Shown here: positions 24,317-36,600 of the stretch, one piece after another
How positions within the stretch are numbered: the stretch's first letter is position 1
Layout of the letters: each line of letters begins with the position of its first letter
Source: Proteromonas lacertae
Taxonomy: Eukaryota > Sar > Bigyra > Opalinata > Proteromonadidae
Direction: 5' to 3'
Length of the DNA: 64,000 bases
NCBI GenBank assembly: GCA_002245135.1
Contig: NGBS01000296.1
Location: 124,001-188,000 of the forward strand
Notes under the pieces: model-generated
Seen by the model: the letters and a program-made list of their open reading frames with translations, nothing else
What the model was told of the DNA's origin: nothing
Databases searched by the model: none
Program-made: the position numbers and the translations under genes

Positions 24317-25253
24317 ATGAGAGCTAAGCTATCTTTGAACGACGAAAATATCATTATCTCAATTAATTGGAGTGATTTTGTATATATACTATTCTTTAAC
24401 TATTTTAAATTCACTTTTCTTACTCTTTTTATAGAGTCCTCCAACTGTGGAAATGCTGATAGAAGATTTTGTAAAACAGTATAATCTATAATAATTATTG
24501 CACTATAGGTATAACTTATACACTGGATTGGATTTGTCACTTACTTCTCCAAAATTGTATTTAAATAATGAGATAGAAGTGATTGACATTGACTCTTTGC
24601 ATAAGCTAAATACTGGTGAAGTTCGTTTGTATGTAAAAACAGGTACTTTTTCACCGTTTATACAGCCACCCATCAATCATTCTATTTCAACTACTCCGCT
24701 CTCTGCTCCATCATTATTATCGTCACCTTATCCAGTGTCATTGACTCCAACTCCAAATACACCAAATCAACCAAATTCATCATCACTGATGTTTTATAAT
24801 AATATACCAACATATGAATTGTGGAAAATATCACCTGATGAATATGAATATAAGAAACCAAATATCAATGTGTTTGATAAAACATTAATCACATCAATCG
24901 AAGAGTTACAAGCCTTACAAGCATCAACGATGTTACTATCAGAAGCAAACAGCAATGGACTGTCTGATCAATATTATTATCAAGGAAATTTACCTACATT
25001 ATCAACATCATCTTCTACATCTCAACAACCTCTGACAAACGTTGAAGGTATTACTCCAAATACTATGCTCGATGGATATTATTATGATGGTGTTAATAAC
25101 ACTCCAAATCTTATTGATTCTAGTAATATTCCTGTCGCAGATACTGAACCAATATCTTATTCTAATAATTATATATTATTTCCTACAGAGCCAATACAGC
25201 AGCCATCCCAGTCACAACCATCCCAAGACACAATAATACCAACTGTAAATAAC

Positions 25254-25301
<48 letters not shown>

Positions 25302-28300
25302 GCTTCAACTAGCAGTAATACTGATGGTTTAATAAGTGGAACAAATCAAATAGCAAATACAACTCCAACATCTGCTAATACAACATCATCCGTACCTTCT
25401 GCACAGAGTAAAATGATCCCAATTGCTCCATTAGATTTTCCATTGTATTATAATGATGAGCTGATAGGAAATCAAGGTGATACTTACATAGACAGTAATA
25501 GTAATACAAATAGTGGAAATGGTTCAATTCAATTAATGAATTATAGTAATGGATATGATTCTTTAGATCTATCACAACAACAACAAACACCTTTACCTTT
25601 ACCACCCAATGAAATGATGTTGGATGAAGAGACTTTATATTATTTACAGATGCAACAACCTTACGATCAATATGGTCAATTAATTCCACCAGAACAATTG
25701 TTATTACAACAACAGCAATTACAGCAACAAATGCAAATGCAACAACAACAATTAGAAGGTAAAACAAAATCATCAAAAAGAAGAAATAAGAAGAATAAAG
25801 TGAAGAATATTCCTGTTGGACATAACCCAATAACACCTCCACCTCCATCACCTCCAATAACACAACAACAACAACAATCAAAACATAATAATAAATCAGA
25901 AACAATTCCAGTAATACCAGGTGCAATAATAATTGAGCCTAAACCAGATGCTCCTCCTCCCAAACCACCATTACCTCCTGTTTCAAAGGATAATTCATTA
26001 GCAGGAATGTTAAAACCTGCCAAGAATAAAAAGAAGAAGAATAAAAAAAACAAAGGGAATAATTCGATAGAGAATTCTACCACCACATCTCATAGGTCTT
26101 CATTCTCTTCAACTACAGACATATTGAAAGATGAAATCGTTGTTGATAATAATAACTGTAAAGATGAAGAAAAAGGTAAAGAAAAAAAAAAGGATGAAAA
26201 AAAAACGAATAATGTGAATAATAAAACAGAAGACAAATCAAATGACAAAGATAAAACAACAGAACCTGCTGTTACTCCAAATCCAATTAATAGCAATAAG
26301 AGTAAAAAAGACAAGAATAGCAATAATAAAAAAGACAATAATAATAGTCATATATCACCTCCTCAACCACCTTCACAACAACAATCATCAAATACAACAA
26401 CATCGACAAGTAAATCAAAGAAGAAGAGTAAAAAACAAAAGAATAATAACAATAATTATTATGAAAGTAGAATAGATATTGAAGAATTACCATCTATCAA
26501 TATAAGACCAGAACATCCATTAATAAATGCAATTCCAACATCTACAAACACATCTTCATCTTCTTCAAAATTGCAAGTATTACAACCACCAAACAAATTT
26601 CAATTAAAAGTGCAAAAAATGATAAATGATCCAAACAATCAAGTAATATATCCACGATTATATGATTGTATTTGGTGTTCATTGAGTTCAGTTAATTTGG
26701 CTAAGACAAAAAGGATATTATTAGATTGCATTAGAAGGAAAAGTCCATTCAATAGTAAATGTTATTTTGAATTAGCTAAACATTATTATAGGTATAAATA
26801 TATATATTATATAATGATAATTGAATAGTATAAAGTATTATGAAATGTCAGAAAAATATATTCGTAGTGCAATAATATTATCTCCAAATAATTACAATTA
26901 TTGGTTATTATATGGTTTAATACTGAAAAGTGAATCAGAAATAGATGATAATAGATTAAATGATGCTGTTTATGCCTTAAGACAAGCTTTGATTTGGTAC
27001 AATTTTTGTTATTCGTATAAACACCATGCAGATTCAAATGAATTATTACAGATGTTGGGGAATTATGCATATTGTTTATTTCGAACTGGTTTTGCTAAAC
27101 AGACAGTCAATTCGATAATAAAATATATATTATCATTTAATAAGAATGAATATAGTTCAATCTATTTACAAAGTTATATTGCGTATGAAGATGGTTCGAA
27201 TTTTGATAAGTTAATTACTCTCTTTCCACGATCTTATAAACTATTCCCTGTATATATATTATTAATTAATTGATAATAGAAAGATGAAAGTTTAAAGTCT
27301 TTATTTGCCAAAATATTAGATGTATGTATAAAGAAAGATTCAATTACAAGTGATTCAATTCATAGTGCTGATGATTTATTGCTATTTCAATCATGTATAT
27401 ATTATTATTATTATTATTATTATAAAATAGTATGTTTAGAAAATGGTTATGTTGAATCTGCAGTTTATTTATGTGAATTAGCTATTAAGAAAGATAATAA
27501 GAAAACAGTGTCTTATTTCAAATTAATGAATTTATATATAATTCAAGCAAGATATGATGATGCAGTCCATACTTGTCGAAGATGGTTATTCGCCAATTTA
27601 TATAAATGCTTTAACAGTTTACAATTAAAAGACATCTTAAATGTGATAGGTCAAAACTCATTACCAATTGATAATTTATTAAGTATTCAATATGAAAGTA
27701 AACCAACTGAATTAGATGCTAAAAAACAAGAGAAAGTAAATGAATTATGGAAAAATTTGAAGCCTTGTCAATTAATATGGAATCCTGAAAATGAACCATA
27801 TGCTACAATCTTAACAAGTGATGGAAAATTCTTTGATACTCCTTCTTCAAGTAGTAGCGGTAAAGCATTCAGTCAAAATGAGATGGAAATGTTAGGAATT
27901 TTATTTGTATTAGTAAAAGCATTATATTTAGCTGGAAGTTTAAGATTGATCCCTCCATTAATAAAGATGATAGAACCACTTCGATATAAACGAAAGATTG
28001 AAGATATGGAATATGTGATTGAATCTGATTATTATAAATATATAGCTCAATTATTATGTGAAACAGGAAGTGATTTACCTCGTTATATGATGAGTTCTAC
28101 TCCTTCTCCTTCTCCTCAATATCCCGAAATAATAATAATTGGAGATAGTCATGTATTATCAGCTGGTTGGAGAATAATAAAAATACATGGAATTGATGTA
28201 TTATTAAGAATGAAATATATAGATGGTTTAAAAGCTGAATATTTATTTGAAAATAATAATCGTAAAGAGAATAAGAAATCTTATCAACATTATAATTATA

Positions 28301-28752
28301 AATTATTATTAAATACAATAAAAGAAAAGAGCATTGTTATATTTGCATTTTGTGAATTTGATAGTATTTATACATTGATAGAGAAAACAACAAGTGATAT
28401 GTATAATGATGTAGTTGAAACAGCAAAAGATACAATAAAGAAATGTATAAATGAAATAAAACGAATAAAGAATGAAAAACTAATATTTCCAATTGTTCAA
28501 CCAGTATTACCAATATCCAACCATAGAAGAAGTTTGACAAAGTTATATAATGAAATATTGAAAAGAGAATGTGAGAGGGAGAATATAGCTCATTATATAG
28601 GTTTAAGTGATAATATATTGAATAGCAATTCAACATTACGAAGTCAATATGAATTAGATAAAGTTCATATTCATCCAGTGTATTTATATGATGTAGTAAA
28701 AGCACTAGAGAATTTGATTCCAATGAATTTATTACAAATTCCTCAAATATGA
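24317..28752 (+). CDS. Ubiquitin-like / low-complexity / TPR / SGNH-hydrolase-like fusion protein
   Basis: Six exons give about 1,415 residues. Introns: a 55-nt one after WSDF, a 30-nt one after VKQ, one at about 26792-26828 (37 nt), one near 27251-27280 and a TAT-rich one near 27396-27431. Residues ~1-80 (SPPTVEMLIEDF, KLYLNNEIEVIDIDSLHKLN) look like a ubiquitin-type fold similar in pattern to the coilin N-terminus. About 600 residues of T, Q, P, N and K-rich low complexity follow. Helical repeats of TPR style come next (FELAKHYY, AIILSPNNYNYWLLYGLIL, DAVYALRQALIWY, YVESAVYLCELAIKKDN). The C-terminal ~200 residues contain EIIIIGDSHVLSAGWR, a block-I-like G-D-S-H, and LDKVHIHPVYLYDVVKALE, a D-x-x-H block at the end, as in SGNH/GDSL-type hydrolases. 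Substrate unknown. It may act as an esterase or be a catalytically dead relative; the other two SGNH blocks were not placed. Confidence 0.8.
25253..25301 (+). repeat. (ACA)n coding microsatellite, threonine tract
   Basis: An uninterrupted run of about 16 ACA codons encodes a polythreonine stretch in the low-complexity part of the TPR/SGNH protein. It is likely length-polymorphic by replication slippage. Confidence 0.9.
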
Positions 28753-28840
28753 TTAATTAATTAGTAAAATGTTGTTTGATATTGTTTTCAAATTACTATT
28801 TTGTATTTAACATTGTTTTTTTGTCAATCAAACCTCAAGC

Positions 28841-31229
28841 CTATATTTTAAAACAGTCAAATAAATCTGTCACTTTATCACTACCCCGTTTTTTTATCAG
28901 GGATGTATATTCGTCTATATCAACTAGATTATCTATTGAATGAATAAGATATTTATATATAAAAACATTAATATTTATTCTTTTAACATTATCATTTACA
29001 TCCATATATTTAAATAAATATTCTATTCCATCTAAATCAATATAATTATCACTTAAATCAAGGTTTGTTATCTCTTCATGAATATTCTTTAATCCATCCA
29101 ATAAATACCTCAATCCAATTGAAGTTAATCCCATTTCTATAAAATATATATTACTATTATTATATGTGAACAATTTAATTCTACAAATCCTTCATGATCA
29201 TAACAATACATTGATAAATGCAAATGTGGAGATAATATTTTCATTCCTTCATCTCCTATTTCATTTCCATATAATTCAAGACGTTCAAGTTTTTGAAATG
29301 AAGATAAATTGTTAATCAACATTTCTATACTTTTTGATGTTAGTTTATTATCTAAATAATAGAAAAAAATCAACTTATACTACTTAAATCCAATTCAATT
29401 ATTTCTCTTAAGTCATTTTTTCTTAAAGAAATGAATGATTTGAAAAAATCATCATCAATTTCATAGAAAATTATTGCATTATATTTTATATATTTTACTA
29501 ACTCAGGAATATCTTTGTCAATCAACAATTCTATACTTTCATTAAAATCAAACTTAATTTTTGAAATAGAAAATTTTGAGAATAATGCTTTTAATCCTTT
29601 TGAATGAATATTTCTGTTGTATGCAATATTTATTTTCTTAATATTTGGATATTTATATAATTCTTCTGATAATAGTATCATTGATTCATCATTTAACTTC
29701 ATATCATAAAGATTCAATTCATTATCTTCATTGATTAATAAATGTAAATATGGAATTAATAATGTGAAGCTTACTAGACCAATTGATTTACATATTTCAA
29801 TTTCATAAATGGAATTGATTTAACAAAGGATTCAATAAAATGATAAGTATGATCACAACCTAACAAATATAATTCTTCAAGATTTGTTAATTGAGAAAAT
29901 AATGATCCAAATAATGATTGATGTTTGACTGGAATATTAAGCCAATCTATATAAATAAATCACTTAGAATTATACCAAATTTGAATTTTGTTGGATTGAT
30001 TAATCTCATTATTCTAAAGAAGTATTTTATTCCTTCTTTACATAAACAAATACATTTTAAATCACATTCTATAATATCTTTATCATTTTCATTATTATGA
30101 ATATTAAATATCATTTCATCTAAATTTCCTCTTTTACATTCGTGATGGATTTGATATTCTATTTTATTTTTTATTGATTCATCTCTCCATAATTTCATCA
30201 TCAGTAATATCGATAATATTCTACTGTTAGGTTTGTATTTATATAATTCTATAAATTTATCTGGGAAAATCTCCCATTTACTGCTTTTACAATAGTAGTC
30301 TAATGGAAATCTTATTGGAAGTATCACAATATTATCATCACTTTTGAATAATATTTCTTTTCTTTCATTTAATATCTGATAATTATTTTCTATATCTCTC
30401 AAAAATCTACTCACTTTTATTACTCTCTCTCTCAACTCTTTCAAATTCATTCTATCTTCTTTTCCCATTTTCAATGTTCTTTCTATAATATCTATTATCT
30501 CATCATCTCTTATTAATTCTTTATTATACTCATTTTTTAGTATGTTCTTGATTGTTTCTGTTTTTGAATCATCTTCAGAAAATGGTAATTTCTTACAAAT
30601 CATTTCATATAATATACAACCAATTGACCAAATCACACTTCCATCATTCATTTCTAATCCTAACAGCTCTTCTGGACTTGTAAAGCATATATCGTATATT
30701 CTCATGTTTTTATCTTTTCTTAAAGTATCTAAACATAAATCACATAACTTTATTCTGTTATCTTCTTCACATATTATGTTACTACTCTTTAAATTACTCA
30801 CTACTACTTCACATTCACTTAATATCATCAATGTATCACATACTACACATATTATTTTACAAATATCATCACTTGACAAGCATTTATTCTGGATTATCTC
30901 TTCCAAGTCTCTTAAGTAATATTCTCTGCATATTAACATATATTCACTGTAATTATTCAGTTGAAAGATTTGAAATGGATAGATGAAGGAAGAACAGCAT
31001 TCTAACAATAAAGAGGATTTTTCATAGAATTTAAACACATTCTTTTCTTTTATTCCATCAATATTGATTATTTTTATCTCTTTCATCTCATTTTCATGCT
31101 TTACTACAACTTCTATCTCGAAATCACTCTTTTTTACTTTTTCTTTTATCTATAAAAATAAAACAACAAAAATACTATAGTATCAGAGGGTAATATTGAG
31201 CGTAATAGATTATTAACATAAGATTTCAT
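28841..31229 (-). pseudogene. Pseudokinase-LRR gene, copy 2, with disrupted LRR half
   Basis: Starts MKSYVNNLLRSILPSDTI at 31229, then a 26-nt intron, then a long kinase-like exon to about 29970 and a 29-nt intron near 29950. Predicted protein to the first stop is about 460 residues. Kinase-fold landmarks are present in the C-lobe (FTSPEELLGLEMNDG, SVIWSIGCILYEMICKKLPF). The catalytic HRD is replaced by VSN (VSNLKSSNI) and DFG by DLC, so catalysis is unlikely. After YVN, relative to copy 1, 45 bases spanning an intron plus 13 coding bases are missing. This shifts the frame into TAG, TAA. Further on the LRR frames are otherwise readable, but a donor GT has become AT near 29163. The kinase half could still be expressed as a truncated protein. 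I list it as a pseudogene because the LRR half is broken in two ways. Confidence 0.7.
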
Positions 31230-31340
31230 TGTGTTTTTAATTATATATACAAATACACTGTATTAAGTGTATTATTAATTCTTTCATTTATTTCATCATA
31301 AAATAGTTATATAAGGCATTAGCGAATTTTAAATATTGAA

Positions 31341-32966
31341 ATGTACAATAGTAATCAATATTATGATTATGATTCAAATTTTGGTGAAGCCTATTACACT
31401 TCTTCTGTATGTTTAGTATATGATATATATAATAGAGTGGGTATGGTAATTCATATGAAGTATAATCTATATAATATGACGAAATACTAGGCAGAAGAAG
31501 AAGATATACCTGAAGACTTATCTGTATTAATATAAATGATATAATTTAATAGAGTTTACCTCCAGCACTTAGAAAGATATATGAAGATAAATTGAAAGAA
31601 AAGAAAGTATATTTTTAATATTTTGATTGTTGAATAGTTACAGAAACAAGCTGAAAATGAAATGAATAAAAAGATAGAAGAAGAAAATAATGTTAAACAA
31701 AAATTTGAAGAAAAAACCCAAAATTCAAGCAATCAAACTGAACCTCCAATGACTTTACTATCAGATACCATGTATAATAATTAATCGAATATATGTTTGT
31801 ATAGTTATGTTAGTGGATTACCTCAAGAAATAACAGAAGAACAATTTTTATATTATTTTGCTCAAGTAGGAGCAATACATTTTATAAATGGTAATTACAA
31901 ATACAAATTATATAGAGATGAAAAAGGAGTTCCAAAAGGTGATGGAACAATAACATATGAATATCCTGCATCCGCTACATTAGCAATACAGTGGTTTAAT
32001 AATCAATATTGGGGAAATAATCAAATGCATGTAGAATTTGCACAAGCCAAATATAATCCATTAGAGAATAGTGTGGTAGATAATAATAACAATGTGATAG
32101 GTGCAAAAATACCAAATAATATATTTAAAAATTCACAAACTGATAGTAATTATGGAGAAGGTATATATATATATATATAATTGTATGTTTCTCTTGTGAA
32201 TAGTATTAAGAGGAAGAGGAAGAGCCATGCCATTAGTATTATCAATAAAAGCATCAAAACCAATACAAGAGAATGCCAAACCAGTAATAGGATCAACTAC
32301 ACCATTATTATTATCATCATTATCATCATCTTCTTCTTCTCCTGCTGTTATTGTGAATGGAAAGAATCTTTTAGATGATAAAGACAATTGGACTTGTCCA
32401 AATCCAGCTTGTAAGAATGTCAACTTTGCTAGAAGAATGAAATGTCATAGATGTGGAATGGATAAACCTGAAGATTTATATACTGCTCAACAGAAAGAAA
32501 GTATATTATTATTATTATTATTATTATTATTATGTGAATAGAATATTTAAAGAACCAAACAAAATATGGACCAGGAGATTGGTTATGTATTTCGTATATT
32601 TTATGTTTTTATTTAATATAATTGAATAGATGTTCAAATATGAATTTCAAGAATAGAACTCGTTGTCATCACTGTCATGCTGAAAAACCTCCAGATTTAG
32701 GTGTTAGAGATGGTAAAGCAGGTGGTTTTAATGAAAGAGATGAAAATATAGAGAAAATCCATCATAGTGAAAGTGATGATGATGAATATGATGATTTTGG
32801 TAGAAAGAAGAAGAAATATAGAGTGAAACACCAAAGTAATGATAAAGATGATAGTGAAAAAAGGTCTAATAGTCCATCTAATAGAGATTCACACAATAAT
32901 AGAAATTCATCTTCTTTATCTAGACATCATCACCATCATTCCCATCATCATTCATCACACCATTAA
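31341..32966 (+). CDS. FUS/TAF15/EWS-like RNA-binding protein (RRM + two RanBP2 zinc fingers)
   Basis: About 450 residues from nine exons with eight introns of 29-45 nt. The short N-terminal exons are rich in Y, S and N, then E/K. An RRM covers roughly residues 103-190: TIYVSGLPQEITEEQFLYYF with RNP2-like IYVSGL, and KGDGTITYEY as RNP1-like. It has the extended loop and WFNNQYWGN pattern of the FET family. An RGRG linker and serine run are followed by two RanBP2-type zinc fingers: DNWTCPNPACKNVNFARR...CHRC and, after splicing, GDWLCISCSNMNFKNR...CHHC. The tail is acidic, then S/H-rich and ends in poly-histidine. FET proteins bind RNA in the nucleus and couple transcription with splicing. Animal FET proteins carry one such finger; two, as here, occur in plant TAF15-like proteins. 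Confidence 0.9.
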
Positions 32967-33048
32967 TAATAATAAAAGAAACAAATTAGAAAGAAAAAGA
33001 ACTACATTTTTTATTTTTTTTAAATAAATTGTTTAAAAATATTTACAT

Positions 33049-33568
33049 CTAAATTGTTTCTGGTTGAAATGATGAAGAAAAAGGTTCTGTTTTTGATAAA
33101 CCAGATGCTGAGTTAGCAACTTGTGTAGATAATGACAATAATGAACCTAATAAATACACAAATAAAACCTATACTTGTTTCAGTCTCATATCTTTTAGCT
33201 GGCACATATGTAGGTGATATTTTTCGCTTTTTGTTAGTTTTTAATGTATCATAATCAACAGCACATTCTGGACATGCCCAATGTCCTTCTGGTACAATTG
33301 GCATTTTAGGTCTAAAACAGCTAAGATGAAATGATAAATTACAGAAATCACAGAGTAAAATCTCACCTCCTCCAGCACATATTTCACATAAATCATTATT
33401 ATCCCCTGCCCAGAGAGGCATAATGGACATATCACTAACTACTAAACCATTAGGATATCTTTTAAAAGCTTCTAATCTTAGTGGTTCATTCAATATGGCA
33501 GGTGGAAGATTCTTTAAATTATCATCATTATTTGAAGCAGGTAATTCATCTCCAACAGGACAACTCAT
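33049..33568 (-). CDS. PHD-finger protein
   Basis: Two exons joined by a 28-nt intron (GTATAGG to TTATTAG, about 33146-33173) give about 163 residues. A C4HC3 PHD finger is complete: LCEICAGGGEILLCDFC, then FHLSCF, then GHWACPEC. PHD fingers usually read histone H3 tails; the preserved acidic-free GGGEIL loop fits the class, but ligand choice cannot be told. It is flanked by RYPNGLVVSDMS upstream and by a basic, serine-rich tail. It is divergent from the large deubiquitinase gene 70 bp away. If the intron were not removed, the protein would end earlier at about 33113. Confidence 0.85.
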
Positions 33569-33638
33569 TCTTCACAAAATCAAGCTTTATCAAGTTTTGA
33601 AATTTTAATTTCTATAAATCTTTTGCTATAACAACTAA
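33569..33638. promoter_or_regulatory. Divergent promoter, 70 bp
   Basis: Spacer between PHD-finger (-) and deubiquitinase (+) start codons. It contains AATCAAGCTTTATCAAGTTTT, i.e. two copies of a TCAAG word, related to the GCTTGA word in the other short spacers. Confidence 0.4.
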
Positions 33639-36600
33639 ATGGATGACACTTCCTCTTACTATGATATAGGTCCTCCAGCAGATGAATCTAATAAAAATCA
33701 AGAAGTGAAGGGTGAAGATAATGGTATAGTAGATAAGAACATTCAGGAATATCAAGTTATAAAAGAAAAATGTAATGGAAAAGAGGATATTAATCCATTT
33801 CTGCAATGGCTACATCTAAACATTCCAATACTACCAACTACCCTTCTAGACATGAAATTGCTAGATGATGCTGTTAAATTCTTCTTAAATTCTGTATATA
33901 ATCTTTTAGTAAATATATTCTGATGATAGGAATGCAGTGACACTATAACAAAGAACATCCAGTCATCTCTCTATCAAATATTAGATTATATAAACTGTAT
34001 AACCACAAACAAACTTACAATAGAAATATTTCAACTATTATATTTACTTTTTGATGGATTTGAATCATTAATCAATCCTCAAGTAGTTGGTTTAGAAAGT
34101 AATAAATTATACGAAAAGACCACTTCAACTAATTTCATATGTCAACGTAACTTATATCAGAATAATGGTCATTCAATAATGACATTTGTATTTTCTACAA
34201 CAGTAACACATTGGTTTAAATATGATAATTATATCAAGGCAATGATTAATAAGAATTTAAATAGGAAATATGTTACATCTACTACAGAAGCAACTATATT
34301 AGAGTATATAACTGTATATATATATAGTTATAATTATGAAACGCACAAATTCCATTGTAAAAACAATGAAGATAATAGTGATATATATGTTGATTTATCT
34401 TATAATGATAAATCGTTAGAATTACATCCTGTTAATATGAAAGGACCAACTTCTCTTGTATTATTATTATTTATGTATTTCTTTGAAATAGACATTTTCA
34501 ATTGATGATATTGGTTATGTTATAAAATTTGATCGACATGGTGAAACGTATATATTTTCAATAATTATAAATTAATAGTGTTTCTTGTGATATTGTTGGA
34601 TATAGAGATGAAGGTCATATAGTGGCAATAAAACATCAAATTATACCAAAACCAATGAATTTTAATGATATAAACTATACATTAGATAAGTATATATTGA
34701 AATAGAAATATATTGAAATAGAAATATTATTACTTCTTGCACTTCAAAATAATAATTGCATAATCTGTAATGATCAACATATACCCAATTACTTACATCA
34801 TTATATGAATTATATAATAATGATCTACAATACAAGTGATGAATATTGGCATAAAGGATATATAATTAATTGTAATGATAAAGATGGTTATACTGTCTTA
34901 TTCGATAATCATAACATTATTCAGTATTTATAATATATATTTATATTTAATATAGATATCTTGATTTTAAAGATGTTTATTATGTATTATATACCTATCA
35001 ACCTGATTCTTCCAATGAGTATAATTCCATTTGGTCATTACCAGATCCATCACATAATGTCTCTTTATTGTGTGTCAATTCAATATACTACTTTATTTGT
35101 CATGATTATTTGTTTAATATGATTAAATGTTTCAATGAAATGGAGAAAATAGATGCAAAAACATTTAGATTATTCTTGATGTGCTTATTGCAAATTACTT
35201 ATTTCATTCCGAATGATGTTATTGGTTGTTACTGTGGTACAATGTTTTACAGAACAACTGATATGTATAAATTTAATTATTCTAATTCATCAATAGAATA
35301 TTAACCAATAAAATTGAAGTTAATGATATTATTAAGACAGTAATTAGTGATATATTATACGTATTAAAGCAATTCATGGTAAATATAGTAAATACCAGTA
35401 AAACTAACAAAGGAGTTCAAATATTTGAAAGAATGACATATTGTGAATTGAGTTTCGCTAAGAAATGTATGAAAACTCAATCGATTAGTTTGAAATTATA
35501 CGCTGCTGATATATATAATGATATAATAACAGTTATTCTTACAGCTGAGCAATGTATATCTTGTATTTTTATATATGAATAGATCATGATTTATCGAATA
35601 AAACTGGATTATCATCAATACAAATATGTAAATATATTATTGATAATGTATATATATAACTCATTTTTATTATATATAAATATATAAATAGTCAATTATT
35701 GATGATATTGTTGGAGTAAATATTCAAGCAAACCTCATCAAGCCATATTATTCCTTATTTAAATTGATAGTTCAACAGAATCAATTGAGTAAGGAGTTGT
35801 ATCATAAAATATGGTTAGCTTCAACTACTAATATATATGATGAAATAATCACTGAATTGTACAAGTTGATTAATTATATTGCAATGTTTATGAGTGATGA
35901 AAGTATCTATAAATATAATGATAATTAAATAGATATACAAAACGTATTTAATGAACTAATTTCATTGGATAAATCAAAATGGAATGAAAGAGTATATATA
36001 TTTTTTTAAATATTAATATTTTATTTATAGACTTTATCATTCTTATTCGATTTTACCAACACAATAACCAGAACTCAAATGATTCACAGTGATATTTATC
36101 ATAAGTATTTACAATATGGAGTGGATATTTACTTTGACTATATTAACAGCCAATTAGATAAATATAATAACATCATGTTATCTTGTGAAATGATTTCTAA
36201 TTTGTTACATAACTGTCGAGATGTTGCTGAATATATAGAGAATAAAACATTGAAATCAATTGAAGGGAAGATGAATCTAAGTACCAATTTGTATTTAATG
36301 AATTCAATTTTGCAGAAGTTATATCCGAATCCTGAATCAGATATTGATAATAAGAATACAATATGTAAGAAAAGAGAAAATATTATATCTGCTATTATAA
36401 ACAACAATTTATTTGAGTATATTTATTATCTGATTATTATTATTATTATTATTATTTATAGTTTATCACATATTGAATTTCCACCAGAATATGATTCAAA
36501 TATTGATTCAAAAACTACTTATTTAGGAAAACCATCTTTAGATTTGATGAATTATTTTCAAGTCAATTTGAAAGGTGATACTTATAAAGAATATTTAGAT

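Noticed and set aside
25375..26338. Minus-strand ORFs with long V/L/F/C runs opposite the TPR/SGNH gene
   Set aside because: Mirror image of CAA/ACA/AAT low-complexity codons on the plus strand; no recognisable protein features.
34310..34325. A 14-nt GTATATATATATAG intron in the deubiquitinase gene
   Set aside because: Reading through keeps the frame with downstream coding sequence, whereas removing 14 nt would break it.
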